Shown: positions 35,065 to 46,197, numbered from the stretch's first letter. The stretch: DNA of 64,000 nt from Agrocybe praecox (GCA_964017145.1 OZ024840.1:3968001-4032000); one strand, 5' to 3'. The notes: a model not told the origin generated them from the sequence alone. Numbers and translations are program-made.

Positions 35065-36571
35065 TACTTCATCTCTACTTTACCTGTATATGCATTCTAT
35101 AAATTCACACTATAAAAACGAATAAGTATAAAGGTACATACCAGCCCGATACTGTCGAGTGGTCACTGTCTGACATAGAATATCTGCTGGAAGACTCCTG
35201 TAGATTACCGTGAATCTGTCTAGTACCTCTTTTGCAGAAGGCCTCTCAGACGGATTCTCTTTCAAGACCCAATCAAAGAAGGGGCCGACCGTCGGGACAA
35301 TACTCTCGATATGCTACAAGGGGTAAGAATATTGAAGCGTTAACCAGTGCGGAAAGGATTTAGCAGGCACTTACTCGCACCCATGCCTGCAGAATGCTAC
35401 AGAGAGCATATACATCTACCGCAAAGGGATTATAGGGAAAATCAGGGGTCTGGATGCCACGTGAAATAAAGGCGTATGGCCTGTCTTCCAAAGCATCTTC
35501 AATAGGTAAACTAGGAGGATAACGAAGGGAAAATCCAAAGTCTATCAGAGCATATTTCGTCGTTTCTGCATCTCTCAGTCCCGTCGCCCAAATCTGATCT
35601 TCGGGATAGACAACGTTCATAGCTGTGTTCTGTTCCAGAAAGTCGCCATGGCAAATCCTGTGGTCGTGTAAGAAATCGTTGACCTGCACAAGGGAAGTTA
35701 GTAGCATAGAGAGAGCCAGGCGTGATAGACCCACTTCCAAAAAAGATTGGGCTAGGTGCATAAACTCTTGTACGGTACCAAGATCAGGAAAGAATGCATT
35801 TCCCCACCTGCACCGTCGATGTGAGGCTGGGAATATAGGGAATAGCGAGGAAGGACAAACCTAGGCATTATGACAAACGTGAAATTCTTGATTTTCATAA
35901 ACTCAATGACGGGGATTGTATGGTTTCGTGGGTCCGCTCTTGCCGCTTCATTATTCAAGAACTTCAAGATATCAAACTCCAGGGTAGATACATCATCTGC
36001 AACAACCCTTCGTACAATTAGTGTGTGCTAGTTCTGCTAATAATCGGCAAGACTTACTTTATGACAACCTCTCTCCCCTCCGAGTCCCTTGCAGGCCAGA
36101 CTGCCATCGCCTAACAGCTCAGGTCAGATCAAAAAAGAATATAATGTTTATGAAACGTACAGATGAGTGAAAGTATGAGAATTCATCAGATGTATATGTC
36201 CGAGACGCGTAAGGATAATCGAATCTCTGCCGGAGGTCGTCTCTCCAGGGTCTGGGAGGAACCTTATGACACCCTTCGTCCTTTTGGTAGAGTGTGTAAC
36301 CCTTTGATAGAAAGAAAGACTCCAAAGATTTCCATATATCGGAAAGTTCAAGCATTCACTGGTAAGCAATATTGTAGTCCTTGTCCCAAGCGGCATACCA
36401 ATCTTGAAGAGTCACTGGAAAGGTAGGGTTCTTTCGCCAAAGCTGATAGATACTAACACGTAGGCGTCGAAACGACTGTCCCACGGTCTGACTTTGTGGA
36501 ATAAGATACAGAAAACCGCATAGGAAGAGGAGTGCAGCAGCTCCGGATACAGCACGGTGAGCATTGCTCAT
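35065..36571 (-). CDS. Kinase-like protein K3, membrane-anchored; in-frame stop near the N-terminus
   Basis: Third member of the K1/K2 family. The start at 36571 gives MSNAHRAVSGAAALLFLCGF plus LYLIP, a membrane anchor. Then come IWKSLESFFLSKGYTLYQ, VWPARDSEGREVVIK (probable beta-3 Lys), FDILKFLNNEAARADPRNH, FTFVIMPR, WGNAFFPDLGTVQEF, ICHGDFLEQN, YALIDFGFS, NPFAVDV, a helical C-lobe (RPSAKEVLDRF) and a last exon ending KVEMK (stop at 35065). Splice sites match those of K1. One defect: a TGA follows DKDYNIAYQ directly before MLELSDIW, in the frame used on both sides, with no phase-correct intron to remove it. Either the gene is broken, or translation starts at 36355 without the anchor. Divergent from the small gene at 37070. 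Confidence 0.65.
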
Positions 36572-37069
36572 TGCTGCTTGTGTGTATGAAAGTATCACTA
36601 GCAAGGACTGGCCGCTGCTGGCATTGTTGGGAGTTGTTTGTTCGATTCGGAAATTCGGAACGCACAGTTGCCTATTTAAGAATGGCAAGTTCATCGAAAC
36701 ATATTATGATCAGAACCAGTTCAAAAAGGATTTTAAAATAGGTAGAAGCTGTGGATCTGGATAAATTAAACTATTACAAATCTTTAAAAAAACGTCAAGC
36801 TCTATCGAGATTCTATCGCCTTTGAACGTACCCCATTTGTCGAAGTCTACGATTTTTCTAAGCTTGCTCCGTTGCATGGACAAAAAAAAATGCTTACACT
36901 TGGCGTGTGAGAACGTACAGTATCAATGAGGAAATCCTCTTATCTATTGAATATCCGCTCGAGCCAAAACTGTATAAAATGGTTCAAGTGGGGTCAGCCT
37001 TTCAATCTATCAACACCATCATCTCTCCTCGACAAATACAATCAATCGTTAGCTCTTCATACCGCTACC

Positions 37070-37433
37070 ATGTCTCAACTACCTCAGCCAAAAGTGCGTG
37101 AGCTCATATACCTTTCATTTCATTCATAATGCTCATGTCTTACCAAATGGTGGCTAGTTTCGGGTAACGCAAAAAGTCAAAATCACTACAACCATCACGC
37201 GGGACCATGAAACAATTCCGGCAGGCATTTCTGGGACTGTACGTCAGGTCGAATCGAGTAGCACTCCGGGGGTGAGTCTATACCGTTTTTTTTTTGTGTT
37301 GAGTTTTCTGGAAGTTCATCTATGTCTACAGATGTACATTTACACTATCTACCAAGCCATGACCGGGGAAGGCACCACCGGAATGCACCATAAATATGTC
37401 GGAATACCCAAGGGGAACTTAGAGGCTGCATAA
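37070..37433 (+). CDS. Small protein A, about 85 residues, unknown function, divergent from K3
   Basis: Three exons (37070-37093, 37158-37271, 37332-37433) with clean GT-AG introns encode MSQLPQPK, FRVTQKVKITTTITRDHE with TIPAGISGTVRQVES, and MYIYTIYQAMTGEG through to GIPKGNLEAA. Alternating hydrophobic residues around Gly turns suggest a small beta-barrel, SH3-sized; that is inference. No signal peptide. The start follows ACC at 37067-37069 (ACCATGT). It lies head-to-head with K3 about 500 bp away, and a relic with the same pattern follows K2. Confidence 0.55.
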
Positions 37434-38426
37434 AGGCCGTACAACAATCTAAGTATGCTATTGCCAGGAGTCGTTGGTCCGTATACTAGAAACATATGCT
37501 GCGATTAGTATCCAATATCGTGAAATCCTTTCTGTCCAATAATGAATATGTTCCCCCTTTCTGAGAGATTTTGAGACCTACAGCTCAGCGATCGAAGTAC
37601 AAGTCGATTAACAAATTGTCGCTATTATGTCACTATGTACTTTGACCTAAGGCTCTAAGCGGCAAGTGAAGGTCACACTATGAGGCTGCAACAGCCATGG
37701 GGAGGGGATGGGCAGTGTTTTGACTTGGGGGTGTTTCTTAAGTGATTTAGGCGAAGTTGGGCCCGCGCGTTGGGGTATGAGCTGACGAAGGTCGGAGTGG
37801 TTGTATCGACGGGTTGAGGAGGAGATGGGTGTTAGTAGCTTTGGGAAGAACCAAGTTTGAATAGGACCACCCTTCACCCCCACCTGCCACCATCCATCCA
37901 TCTGTGTTGTCCTCGTTTGAAAGAATGATAGCAACGTCTTTTATTTCTCTTTCACGACGACAACGAGACGCATGCACCTTCGCTTGTTGTCCTAATATCG
38001 TACTATTCTCTTGTCTTCCTTGTCATCGTTGACATCTACTACCTGCCTTTGATGCTCCATTTCCTTCTACTGTTGCCGTCGCAGTTGTGACTACTCCATA
38101 TTTCCTTGGTCGCTTCTCCTTCTTTTCTGGTCTGTGTTTATTAACTACCAACATTGTCACTTATCACCGCCGCAAACAAGACCACCGCCACCTATATCAC
38201 TGCCACCTTAACAAACACGGACACGAACACTAATACCAAGAACAACCAGCTCTCATTGTCTTTGTCTCCAGACTCCAAGTATCGCACGTTATCTCCCGGT
38301 CTTTCTCCTTCGCCACTCACATAATCATATCTTTTCATCGCTGCATGACGCTTACTTACTGACTCGTTACCTATATGCGGTCGGGTTGGATGTTGCCAAA
38401 CGTCGTACTGCCTTTCTTCCATAGTG
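37434..38426. other. Gap between small protein A and the LTR element
   Basis: No supported gene. The region at 37640-38400 is pyrimidine-rich on the plus strand and holds only short frames without family features. Confidence 0.45.
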
Positions 38427-38431
38427 CCGTG

Positions 38432-38593
38432 TGTTGGACTATGTCCCTAGGTACCTCACATCGTCTGCTCACGGGATCATTCCCACGCCTCGTACTCCAT
38501 ATGTATTTGCGTACTCGCCGTGTTTTCCTCCTTAATCCATTACCATTTCTCTCGTCGTGTCTCGTCCCTGCGTTGCTGCACCTCCTTCTGACA
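38432..38593 (+). repeat. 5' LTR
   Basis: 162 bp, starts TGTTGG and ends CTGACA. The next bases (GGTTATGGGCCCC) occupy the primer-binding position; I did not match them to a specific tRNA. Confidence 0.88.
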
Positions 38594-38661
38594 GGTTATG
38601 GGCCCCGCCGCCTTCGCTATTTAGACGACTTTTCACGTCTTTTACCATATTTTTTTTTTAA

Positions 38662-38872
38662 AATTGGCTCTGCAGCTCCGCTTGCTGTATTTCCGTCAAT
38701 ATCATTCCCTGTCCTTGGATTTCTCCAGACAGTCGGGTTTCCGGGCACAAACCGTAACTCAAGTGTACCTCAATTGGCTCTGCAGTCTCATATACTGTAC
38801 TATCTCTGTCAACACAACTTCCTGCCCCCTGCAGTCAGGTTTCCGGACACAAACCGCAACTCAAGTGTACCA
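38662..38872 (+). repeat. Tandem duplication in the LTR element leader
   Basis: Two imperfect units of about 100-110 bp, each starting AATTGGCTCTGCAG and ending ACTCAAGTGTACC, lie between the 5' LTR and the ORF. A third partial unit may follow (CCATCAATATTCCTGCTTTTTGCAG). Confidence 0.7.
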
Positions 38873-39280
38873 CCTCCATCAATATTCCTGCTTTTTGCAG
38901 TAGGGCCTTTTCATAGGTCATCATCAACTCTGTGACCCCAGCTTGTCATACTTATCTGTTGACTACCATCATCCTGCATCTCTGCAGTTGGGTCCCTGGT
39001 GAACCATATCATCCTTCATTATCAACACCTATTCTCCGAATTTTCACTTGGTCTTTATCATTCTATTCGCTTTCTTGCCCACTTATAATCTATCCCTTGG
39101 TTCTCATCACTATTTCTGAACTCTTTTGAGTGCATATACCTACCTTTTCGTGCATACATTCAACTTTTTCATTTTTTTTTTCAGCTCTTTTAGCTTTAGC
39201 TTTCCCCCTCCTTTTTCACTTTTTAGGGCATATATTCTATTAATTCCCTTCCCTTTTCACGTTTTTATCATATTTCTGTC

Positions 39281-40588
39281 ATGCCTCCTCGAAGATCTCG
39301 CCCTAAACCCTCTTCGAAACTATCGACATCGTCTCCTCATATTCTACCGGGACCTGTGGACGAGCTCGTAACGCCCTCGACAGCCAATAATATCCCTCTT
39401 TGGGATATGCCCATGGATAGCAATGGGAAGCCCATCTATTTCCTCATCGATAACATTATCCAAGCCCACATCATTCGTCACCACTCATACTTTGAGACTT
39501 ATGTTCCTGGTCGGAAGGAAGTTCAGAGCCTTCACGGTTCGCAGTTTGTTATTGAGGGTACTGGGACCGTGCGAGTTTCTTTATTGGTCAAGGGCTTTCC
39601 TTTCGAATTCCTCCTGCATGACTGCTGGCACATTCCATCATCTGTTGGAAATTTTTTCTCTGTCAGCCGTTTTGCTACTACTGGTGCCCAATTTATGCTG
39701 GCTTCAAGGTCTCCGCACATTATTTTTGCTGAAAAACAGCGACGCGCAAACCCCGCCCTTCCCAAATACTTGCTGTTGCATCAGATGGTGTCTCCAAAAC
39801 CATCTCGTGTCCGCGGTTGTTTCGCCTTTCCTTTTCGACCCATAATACCTACTCCATCAATGCCACAAACCTCTCACACCCTACCTACCATTCCTCAGCT
39901 CTTGTCTTCTATTGGTCCTGTTCTTGCCTTTGTCCCGCCTTTGGGTGTCTCTTCCCCCTCTGCTCCTTGTCCTCCTACGCAGCCGGTTATTGCCCTTCTG
40001 TCCTCAACGATTCGCCCATTTGCCGGATTTTCTATTGCTTCACAGAATACTCCAGATTCACCGCTTTGTCCCTACACATTGGAGTCTCTTCTGGAGCGGG
40101 CACGTCCGGCTTTTTCCGTGGCCATAGAAAGTATCGATTATGGGGGTGCGAAAAGTCTAGGAACGAACTCTTATTCCTTTCCGATGCATGACCAACTTGC
40201 TCGGCCATCTCCAACCATCACTTCTGAACATATCGACTCTTCAGCTGTGCCTGAAAATGGGGGTGCTTCAGCCGATTTTTTGGATAAGTCTCTAGCTTCC
40301 TGTCATCATCCAGTAACTCCTCCTTGGGCCACCTCTGATCACGCTGACTCTTCGTGCACTCTTCACAATGGGGGTGTTTACTCTGGTTTCTTTGGTTCTT
40401 TTATCTCCTCCGGTGACAACATTCTGCGAAACCCTTCATTATTTCAGAATGCGTCTTTACTCCCGACTGTTTCACCCACTTCAACTTCATATCCGCTTTG
40501 TTCTTTTTCTTCTTCAACGGACTATTTTGATTCTAGTACTAGTAATTATAATTATTATCATCCATTCTTCAACCCTTGGGTTTCTTAA
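39281..40588 (+). CDS. Protease-like protein of the LTR element (copia retropepsin fold, altered active site)
   Basis: An intact 435-residue ORF. Residues about 50-160 follow the copia protease/pre-integrase pattern: YFLIDNIIQAHIIRHHSYF aligns with the usual W-I-x-D-S-G-A-x-x-H-I...F. Then come IEGTGTVRVSLL, LLHDCWHIPSSVGNFFSVSR (usual V-L-Y-V-P-x-L-x-x-N-L-L-S-V-S) and TTGAQFML. The active-site Asp is present, but the Ser/Thr-Gly after it is replaced by Asn-Ile, so proteolysis is doubtful. The rest (about 160-435) is Pro/Ser-rich low-complexity with no known domain. It ends at 40588 shortly before the polypurine tract. No intron is needed. Confidence 0.7.
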   Translation: MPPRRSRPKPSSKLSTSSPHILPGPVDELVTPSTANNIPLWDMPMDSNGKPIYFLIDNIIQAHIIRHHSYFETYVPGRKEVQSLHGSQFVIEGTGTVRVSLLVKGFPFEFLLHDCWHIPSSVGNFFSVSRFATTGAQFMLASRSPHIIFAEKQRRANPALPKYLLLHQMVSPKPSRVRGCFAFPFRPIIPTPSMPQTSHTLPTIPQLLSSIGPVLAFVPPLGVSSPSAPCPPTQPVIALLSSTIRPFAGFSIASQNTPDSPLCPYTLESLLERARPAFSVAIESIDYGGAKSLGTNSYSFPMHDQLARPSPTITSEHIDSSAVPENGGASADFLDKSLASCHHPVTPPWATSDHADSSCTLHNGGVYSGFFGSFISSGDNILRNPSLFQNASLLPTVSPTSTSYPLCSFSSSTDYFDSSTSNYNYYHPFFNPWVS

Positions 40589-40660
40589 CACTTTACTCGC
40601 TTATTTTTCTACCTTTTTACTTTTCTTTCCCGTTCCATCCTCCTGTTCGGTATGGGGGTG

Positions 40661-40822
40661 TGTTGGACTATGTCCCTAGGTACCTCACATCGTCTGCTCA
40701 CGGGATCATTCCCACGCCTCGTACTCCATATGTATTTGCGTACTCGCTGTGTTTTCCTCCTTAATCCATTACCATTTCTCTCGTCGTGTCTCGTCCCTGC
40801 GTTGCTGCACCTCCTTCTGACA
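40661..40822 (+). repeat. 3' LTR
   Basis: 162 bp, identical to the 5' LTR except for one visible substitution. Followed directly by the CCGTG target duplication. Confidence 0.88.
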
Positions 40823-40827
40823 CCGTG

Positions 40828-42593
40828 TTATGCGAACATTCCGATTTATTCTTTTGTCGTCTGTTAGCTACTCGTGTTTTCAATAATAGGTAGGGACGTT
40901 CGGTCCAGAGCTCGGAGTATATTTTGCCGTAGTTCTGTTGTTTATGCATCAAGAGGAAAGAGAGCCTCTCGAAATGAGAAGCAAAAAAGCGGGCCGAGAA
41001 AGTAATAATATGTACGTTGTTCTCGTTTTCGAAGTTTTTCGGGTGAGGATTATGTGCAGGAAATTGACTATTGTCAATACTCCAAACAAAACTTCTTGGA
41101 TGCTTAGATGACCACAATCACTGGTACATTATCATTAAGTATCAAACGGGACCCCTTATTTAGTCCTCGACGTGTACAAATATCAAATACGAATAATGCA
41201 GAGTACTCATCTCACAGCCATGAAAAGAAGAGCGAATTCGCTCTATCTGTATATAGGTACCATAGATTAGATTAGATCCTATCAGATCACATGCACGTGG
41301 CTCTGAATGTAAGCACGACAGCGCGACCAAATGCGAACGAGGTTGCAGTTCGTTTTTTCAACCACGACTGCCATTGTGCACGACTGCTTGACGCGCCCCG
41401 AGCCCGAGCCACCTGAACAAGTGGCAGGATACACTGCTCTTCGACGACCACTTCGCGGAATGTCGTTTTACGCGCATCGGGCATGACACAGGCCGACAAC
41501 GTACAGTAAACCCGATTGGGGATGAACGAGCGGACTCGATTGAACGAAAGATGTTGTGGGTTAACGTTGATAGAGCGATGTTTTTTTCTCTTAGGGCCTA
41601 GGTGAGCTTTGAGGGTTTTATTTCTCAGATACCGTTTGTGGGTTTGTCCGTGCTTCGATTTCCTTACGTCTTAAGAAGATATTCTTGCACGCCGTGTGCA
41701 TGGATGGCGGGTTTGGAGTGGGCGCTTCGAGCTTTTATTTCCTTCTCTCCTCACTTCTCTTCGTGTTTGTCATATCATGAGTCCATGCTAACCACCTCAT
41801 AGTGTAATCACTACCCCAAGTTCGATTCTCAACCTAAGCGGAAGTGTTTCATCATTGTCCATCCCGCTTGTCCATACACATGGACGCACGAAACGACATA
41901 TCGAATTCATCGCTTTTTTCGCCTCCCATTTGTCGTTATTTCCTTAGCTTGGATGTTTCTTTCCTCCTTCCTTTCTTGTATCAGGTACGCTCTCTTTTTT
42001 ATTATTTTCATTTTTACTCAATACAGTACTTATACGCTCGCTTGGATATTTAGGTTCTTCCTTCCCTTCGTGGGATCCTCCCTCTTATCGCGTGCGGGTC
42101 TCCATCTGTTGACGCATTGGCGGTCTTTACTTTACTTTAATGACCTAGGACGCTCTTCGACTTCATGGTCGGCTTCCCCTCCCCTCCCTTCCCTCCCTTC
42201 CCTTCCGTCCCCTCCCGTCATCAGTCATCAACCAAACTAACCGACCACATATAATGTCCTCCCCAGCAACAACCTTAATGGACGAAAGGCCCTCCCGTAC
42301 TACATCTCGCTCAAACATAGGACGCCTCATTCTCATCGAGAGCACGACATGCAAGTGAAGCCAGTCTACGCAGATGGCGATGGATACGCAGATAGCTACG
42401 CAGACGAGTACGGCGCGGAGATCATGCGTGCTAGCTTCAAGGATGAGAGTGGACGGACACGGAGAGAAGCTTAGGGAAATTTATTGGGTATTATAGGCGA
42501 AGGTTGCACGGAGTCGTGGGGGGTATGAGTCGAGGACGGTTTGGGGAAGTTGATGTTTAGTGGGATTTGGGGGAGGAAGCTTCAAATTTGATC
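40828..42593. other. Gene-poor stretch right of the LTR element
   Basis: No supported gene. It holds a TCTAAT-type motif at 41261-41278, the exact complement of the one at 31330, and low-complexity CCCTTCC runs near 42180-42220. Confidence 0.45.
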
Positions 42594-44010
42594 AGCAGAT
42601 CCATGGGACGCCCTTGAATGGGATTAGTAAGCTGAGAATCCTCCCACGCAACCCACGAGAACCCTCGACGACACCGTCCTCCACGACCTCGACAGCCATC
42701 CCCTCTCTCTTCGTCACGATCCGCACTTGCTGGTAAACGTCGCCAACCTCGTTATCGTGACAGGAAGCGCTCAATATCGCTCTCACTGGCGGTAACACCA
42801 AGCTCGTCTCACGACTCACCGGCTTATCCTTCAAATCTGTGACCATTGTAAAGCCCAGCGAGTGGATAAGGCGGGATTTTTGTCTGGGTTTCAAATTCGG
42901 TGGCTGAACCTCTGGATTCTGGGTAAGAACCAGAGCTTCAATTCCTGTCTTGCGAGGTTGAAAAGGTCGAAGATGGCCCTTTTACTCAAAGGCGGAGCTG
43001 TACACGACAGCAGACATCGTCAGCCGTGAATCCGTCAAGCTGGCTAGGTGACGCTGATCAGTCAACCTTTTCCCTGCTGTTTGCGATTGACGACCCGGCA
43101 ATCGAGCGAACATCGCTCTTCGTCTGTAGTCGCAAATGAACGCGGAAAGTTTTACCAGTGCAACGAGCGGCGCAAACTATCTCGGACTCTTCACCGGTCT
43201 TTTCGTAAGGAATTTTTCTCTGGTCTGCTTGTGCGTAAGGTCTTATTTTTGGACGTCGACATCGGCAATGCTTTGGTCATGAAACATTGAACTGTTACCT
43301 TGGGCGAAGAAAGAACACACGAAAGTGCCTCAAGAAGTCCAAGCCCTCAAGAGTTTAATTTGAAGATTGAAGATTGAAGTGCTCAACAACTGAAAGGATA
43401 TCCAGAAAACTTCACTTTCAAATTAATGAATTTGAAGTGATTTCGTGTTCATCTCTGAACAGTGTCGTCCAAGATTATCAAAGTGGATCAAAATCCACGT
43501 CCTGGCTTGGTTATCAAATTGAGTGTTTCTTATTTTCCTTCTTTTCTTTCGTGCCGTATTTGGCCCTTTTATGAAAATTAGCGGGTGGTGCTGTTCTCAA
43601 TCGCGTTTGAACAGGTTCATGTTACTTTATTTCGCGCTTTCGGTTTCAACGTTGACGAATTCATCTTAGAACTCGGGGCATCCATACTTTGGCCATCTAA
43701 ACCGAAATTGAAGAAAAATGAATCCGTTAACAGGAACGGTTGCATAATAGCTGCTATTTCTATCACTCACCGTTCGATCTTACTTTGCTGACATGCACGT
43801 TGCCGCCGAAGTTGGGGTTTGTATTCAACGTTCTCTTGCTATGGGTGTGCTGCGGAGGTGGGGGTTGAGTCCATTTTTCGAGGGAGTGGATTATGTGTAA
43901 TATGAGTCGTGAAGAGGAATTTTATTCGTTTGTGGATCTCCAGTTTATGGGTCAGTTTCTGATTTAATGCACTCAAGGACTGTCGATTTTGTGGATTCGT
44001 CTAGACCCTG
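42594..44010. repeat. Unknown dispersed repeat, copy 2
   Basis: About 1.42 kb, same orientation as 29205-30785, from GCAGATCCATG through to TTAATGCACTCAAGGACTGTCG. It lacks several short blocks found in copy 1 and has others of its own, so neither is a simple copy of the other. Confidence 0.7.
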
Positions 44011-44593
44011 GTAACATTGTACGCAAGTCTGATACATATATTTTTTTCCTCTAAATTATCAGAATAAACTGCGTCACTAATGGTCCTTATGAGCCATCTA
44101 TGGTCATCGCACAGCTGCCCGCTTTGAGCTTGGACGTAAAAGCCCAAATATTGAATTCTATTGAAGCAAAAGGAATTTCTCGCATCTCTCCCTTAGTCAC
44201 TGTCAAAGGCCGCTCAAACCACTTTTACTTTTTAATCGATCAGTCACCTCGGCCGAGAATTCCTTTGGCATTAGGATTGACCTTTGTTAAGTGCTCGGCG
44301 TACTGATCTTGAAGATCTGGCCGTCGCACAGAGAATGTCCATCTGGTTGAACAGGGCCCTGTGCTGGAATTCCCAGACTCGTAGAGTCCCCATGCTTTCA
44401 AGTGAAACAATGGTTTAAATAACTCTCATCGCTTACTGGCAACCATTTTTCGAGGCTCCCAGGTATGACGACAAGTGTATCAATGACATAGCTTTTCCTC
44501 ACTTCCTAAAGCAACCGGTTCATTACTAATCACAGACAATAGTTCGATAAAGCGAAATGCCGGCAAATTTCGGTCCAGCTAAAGCCAAATGCA

Positions 44594-45094
44594 TTATATT
44601 TCTAGAGAATCTTCGCAGAAGATTCGCATCGGCAATCCCATGTTCGGCAAAATAGAAATCTGACATCCCTGATCATGATCATTCGGTTCTATTACGTCTG
44701 GATGATAGTTTTCAAAGTGTGCAGTGCAGGAAACGTTATCGATAAGATACCACTGCCGGGGTCCCGAGTCGTCCAAAATAGGAGATTTGTGTGTGCTATG
44801 GCACTTCTCAAGCTGAAAATCAGAAATCTCAATAGCTTCCAAAATACAGAACGCACTGTTGACGTGTCTGAATGGGTTCTCCTTGAGAGCCGGTGAACCT
44901 AATTCTTCAGGTGATATTCCATCTTCAGAATATGCGAACCAGACGATCGGGACGTAATTTTCAAGTTCCCGAGCCAGGTCAAGTATATGGAGAAACCACC
45001 TAAGCCTACCTGAGAGTCTTGCATTCTTCAGGAGAATCCGTATGACCGAATCAAGAACATGCAATGATTGAAATCCTTGTCTGTAGGAATTCAC
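44594..45094 (-). CDS. Hypothetical protein fragment, unknown
   Basis: A 166-codon open frame begins MNSYRQGFQSLHVLDSVIRI and contains RLRWFLHILDLARELENYV and DSGPRQWYLIDNVSC. Composition looks protein-like (balanced, few repeats), but I recognise no family and found no clear upstream exon. It may be one exon of a larger or decayed gene. Confidence 0.35.
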   Translation of the reverse strand: MNSYRQGFQSLHVLDSVIRILLKNARLSGRLRWFLHILDLARELENYVPIVWFAYSEDGISPEELGSPALKENPFRHVNSAFCILEAIEISDFQLEKCHSTHKSPILDDSGPRQWYLIDNVSCTAHFENYHPDVIEPNDHDQGCQISILPNMGLPMRIFCEDSLEI

Positions 45095-45890
45095 GAGTCA
45101 CAAAAGACGGCAAATTGTAACTATTATAATGCAAGGGACCAGGGTTGCATCCATGCCAAGTATCTCATCAATTCCACCAAAGCGCAAAAAGAGGGTATGC
45201 TAGTTCTCGTATCCATTTTGGAAAAGCTATGTTGTGAATGAAGAGGGCTTGGACCAGGGTAGATCCTGGAATTATTTCATCCAGACTAGCTGGCTCGGAG
45301 ACTCGTAGCCGACCATACTTATCAAACTCTCAGCGCTCAGCTTTGGAAGCTACTGTGCTCCGCCAGCTATAAAAATACTACCACACATAAATTAAGCAAT
45401 CGCATAGCAATCTCAAGGTATTGATGACTAACCAAAGATCGTCAATGAGGAGCCTCAATGTCGAGACAGAAATTCTAGGAGGATGGTTTATATAATGCCC
45501 ATCCGCGGAGATAGACGCTCACCAATGAGCTGGTTGCATGCGCACATGTCTCACGGTGTGCTTTAGGCCGTACGCATTCATTTCCACTTCAAGGGGATGA
45601 GATTTAAAATATTCGCCTCCAACAGACATTTTCAGAGGCAAGTGATTGATAGTAGAATGTTACGAATTGCTCATAGTCTGTGAAATATGGAAAAATCAAA
45701 AAGACGGCTGCAAAGAGTGCTAATGAATGACTCAGAGGAGACATTATTATGCTGACAAAGTTCAGCTCAAGTCGAGTCTTGAGAAGCTCTAAGTAGGCGA
45801 CTCTTTCTATCAAGTCCAGGTGACATATAATTTTAAATACAACAATTGGATTTCTACAGACTAGCGCATAACATGTAACGTCAGCACCGC

Positions 45891-46197
45891 TTTAGTTTCG
45901 GTCTACTTTCTTGATGTAATCTGCGTCCAGGATGTAGACTGGTTCCTAAACTTGAGTACCGTCGTCCTCGAGTTTTTGTATATAAACCAGATATTTCTGC
46001 TGATTGTAATAAGAATAAGTGCAGATATTCTCATTCAAGGATAATTTAATCCAACTCACGACAGAAATGCTTGAATTGTCGGATCTAGTGTACCGGGTTA
46101 CCCGATCGACCCTATCTTCTTTCCACATGTACAAAGCGTGACCAGCAGCAGTTGGTTTTCGTTCCGGGTGCTCGTGCACTTTTTTCCTCGTGCACAT
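45891..46197 (-). pseudogene. Possible small protein C relic
   Basis: Starts MCTRKKVHEHPERKPTAAGH and may splice from TTTCT|GTCGTGAG to CAGCAG|AAATATCTG, giving KYLVYIQKLEDDGTQ, then a TAG, then EPVYILDADYIKKVDRN in the same frame. The last exon loosely resembles the end of small protein A (YIYTIYQ...GIPKGNLEAA). The in-frame stop suggests decay. The link is tentative. Confidence 0.25.

Larger units (their letters stand above)
38432..40822 (+). mobile_element. Complete nonautonomous LTR retrotransposon (2.4 kb), copia-like
   Basis: Two 162 bp direct repeats (TGTTGGACTATG...CTTCTGACA) bound the element. A 5-bp target duplication CCGTG sits at 38427-38431 and 40823-40827. A purine-rich tract (TATGGGGGTG) stands directly before the 3' LTR, as expected for a polypurine tract. 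The LTRs differ at one position that I could see (GTACTCGCCGTG versus GTACTCGCTGTG), so insertion is recent. No reverse transcriptase, RNase H or integrase is encoded; only one long ORF is present. Movement would need enzymes from an autonomous relative. Confidence 0.88.

Noticed and set aside
38375..38935. 186-codon frame over the 5' LTR
   Set aside because: The same reading repeats over the 3' LTR; it is LTR and leader DNA without a protein family.
41775..41835. Possible tRNA with B box GTTCGATTC
   Set aside because: A good B box is present but no A box at the right distance and no acceptor stem.
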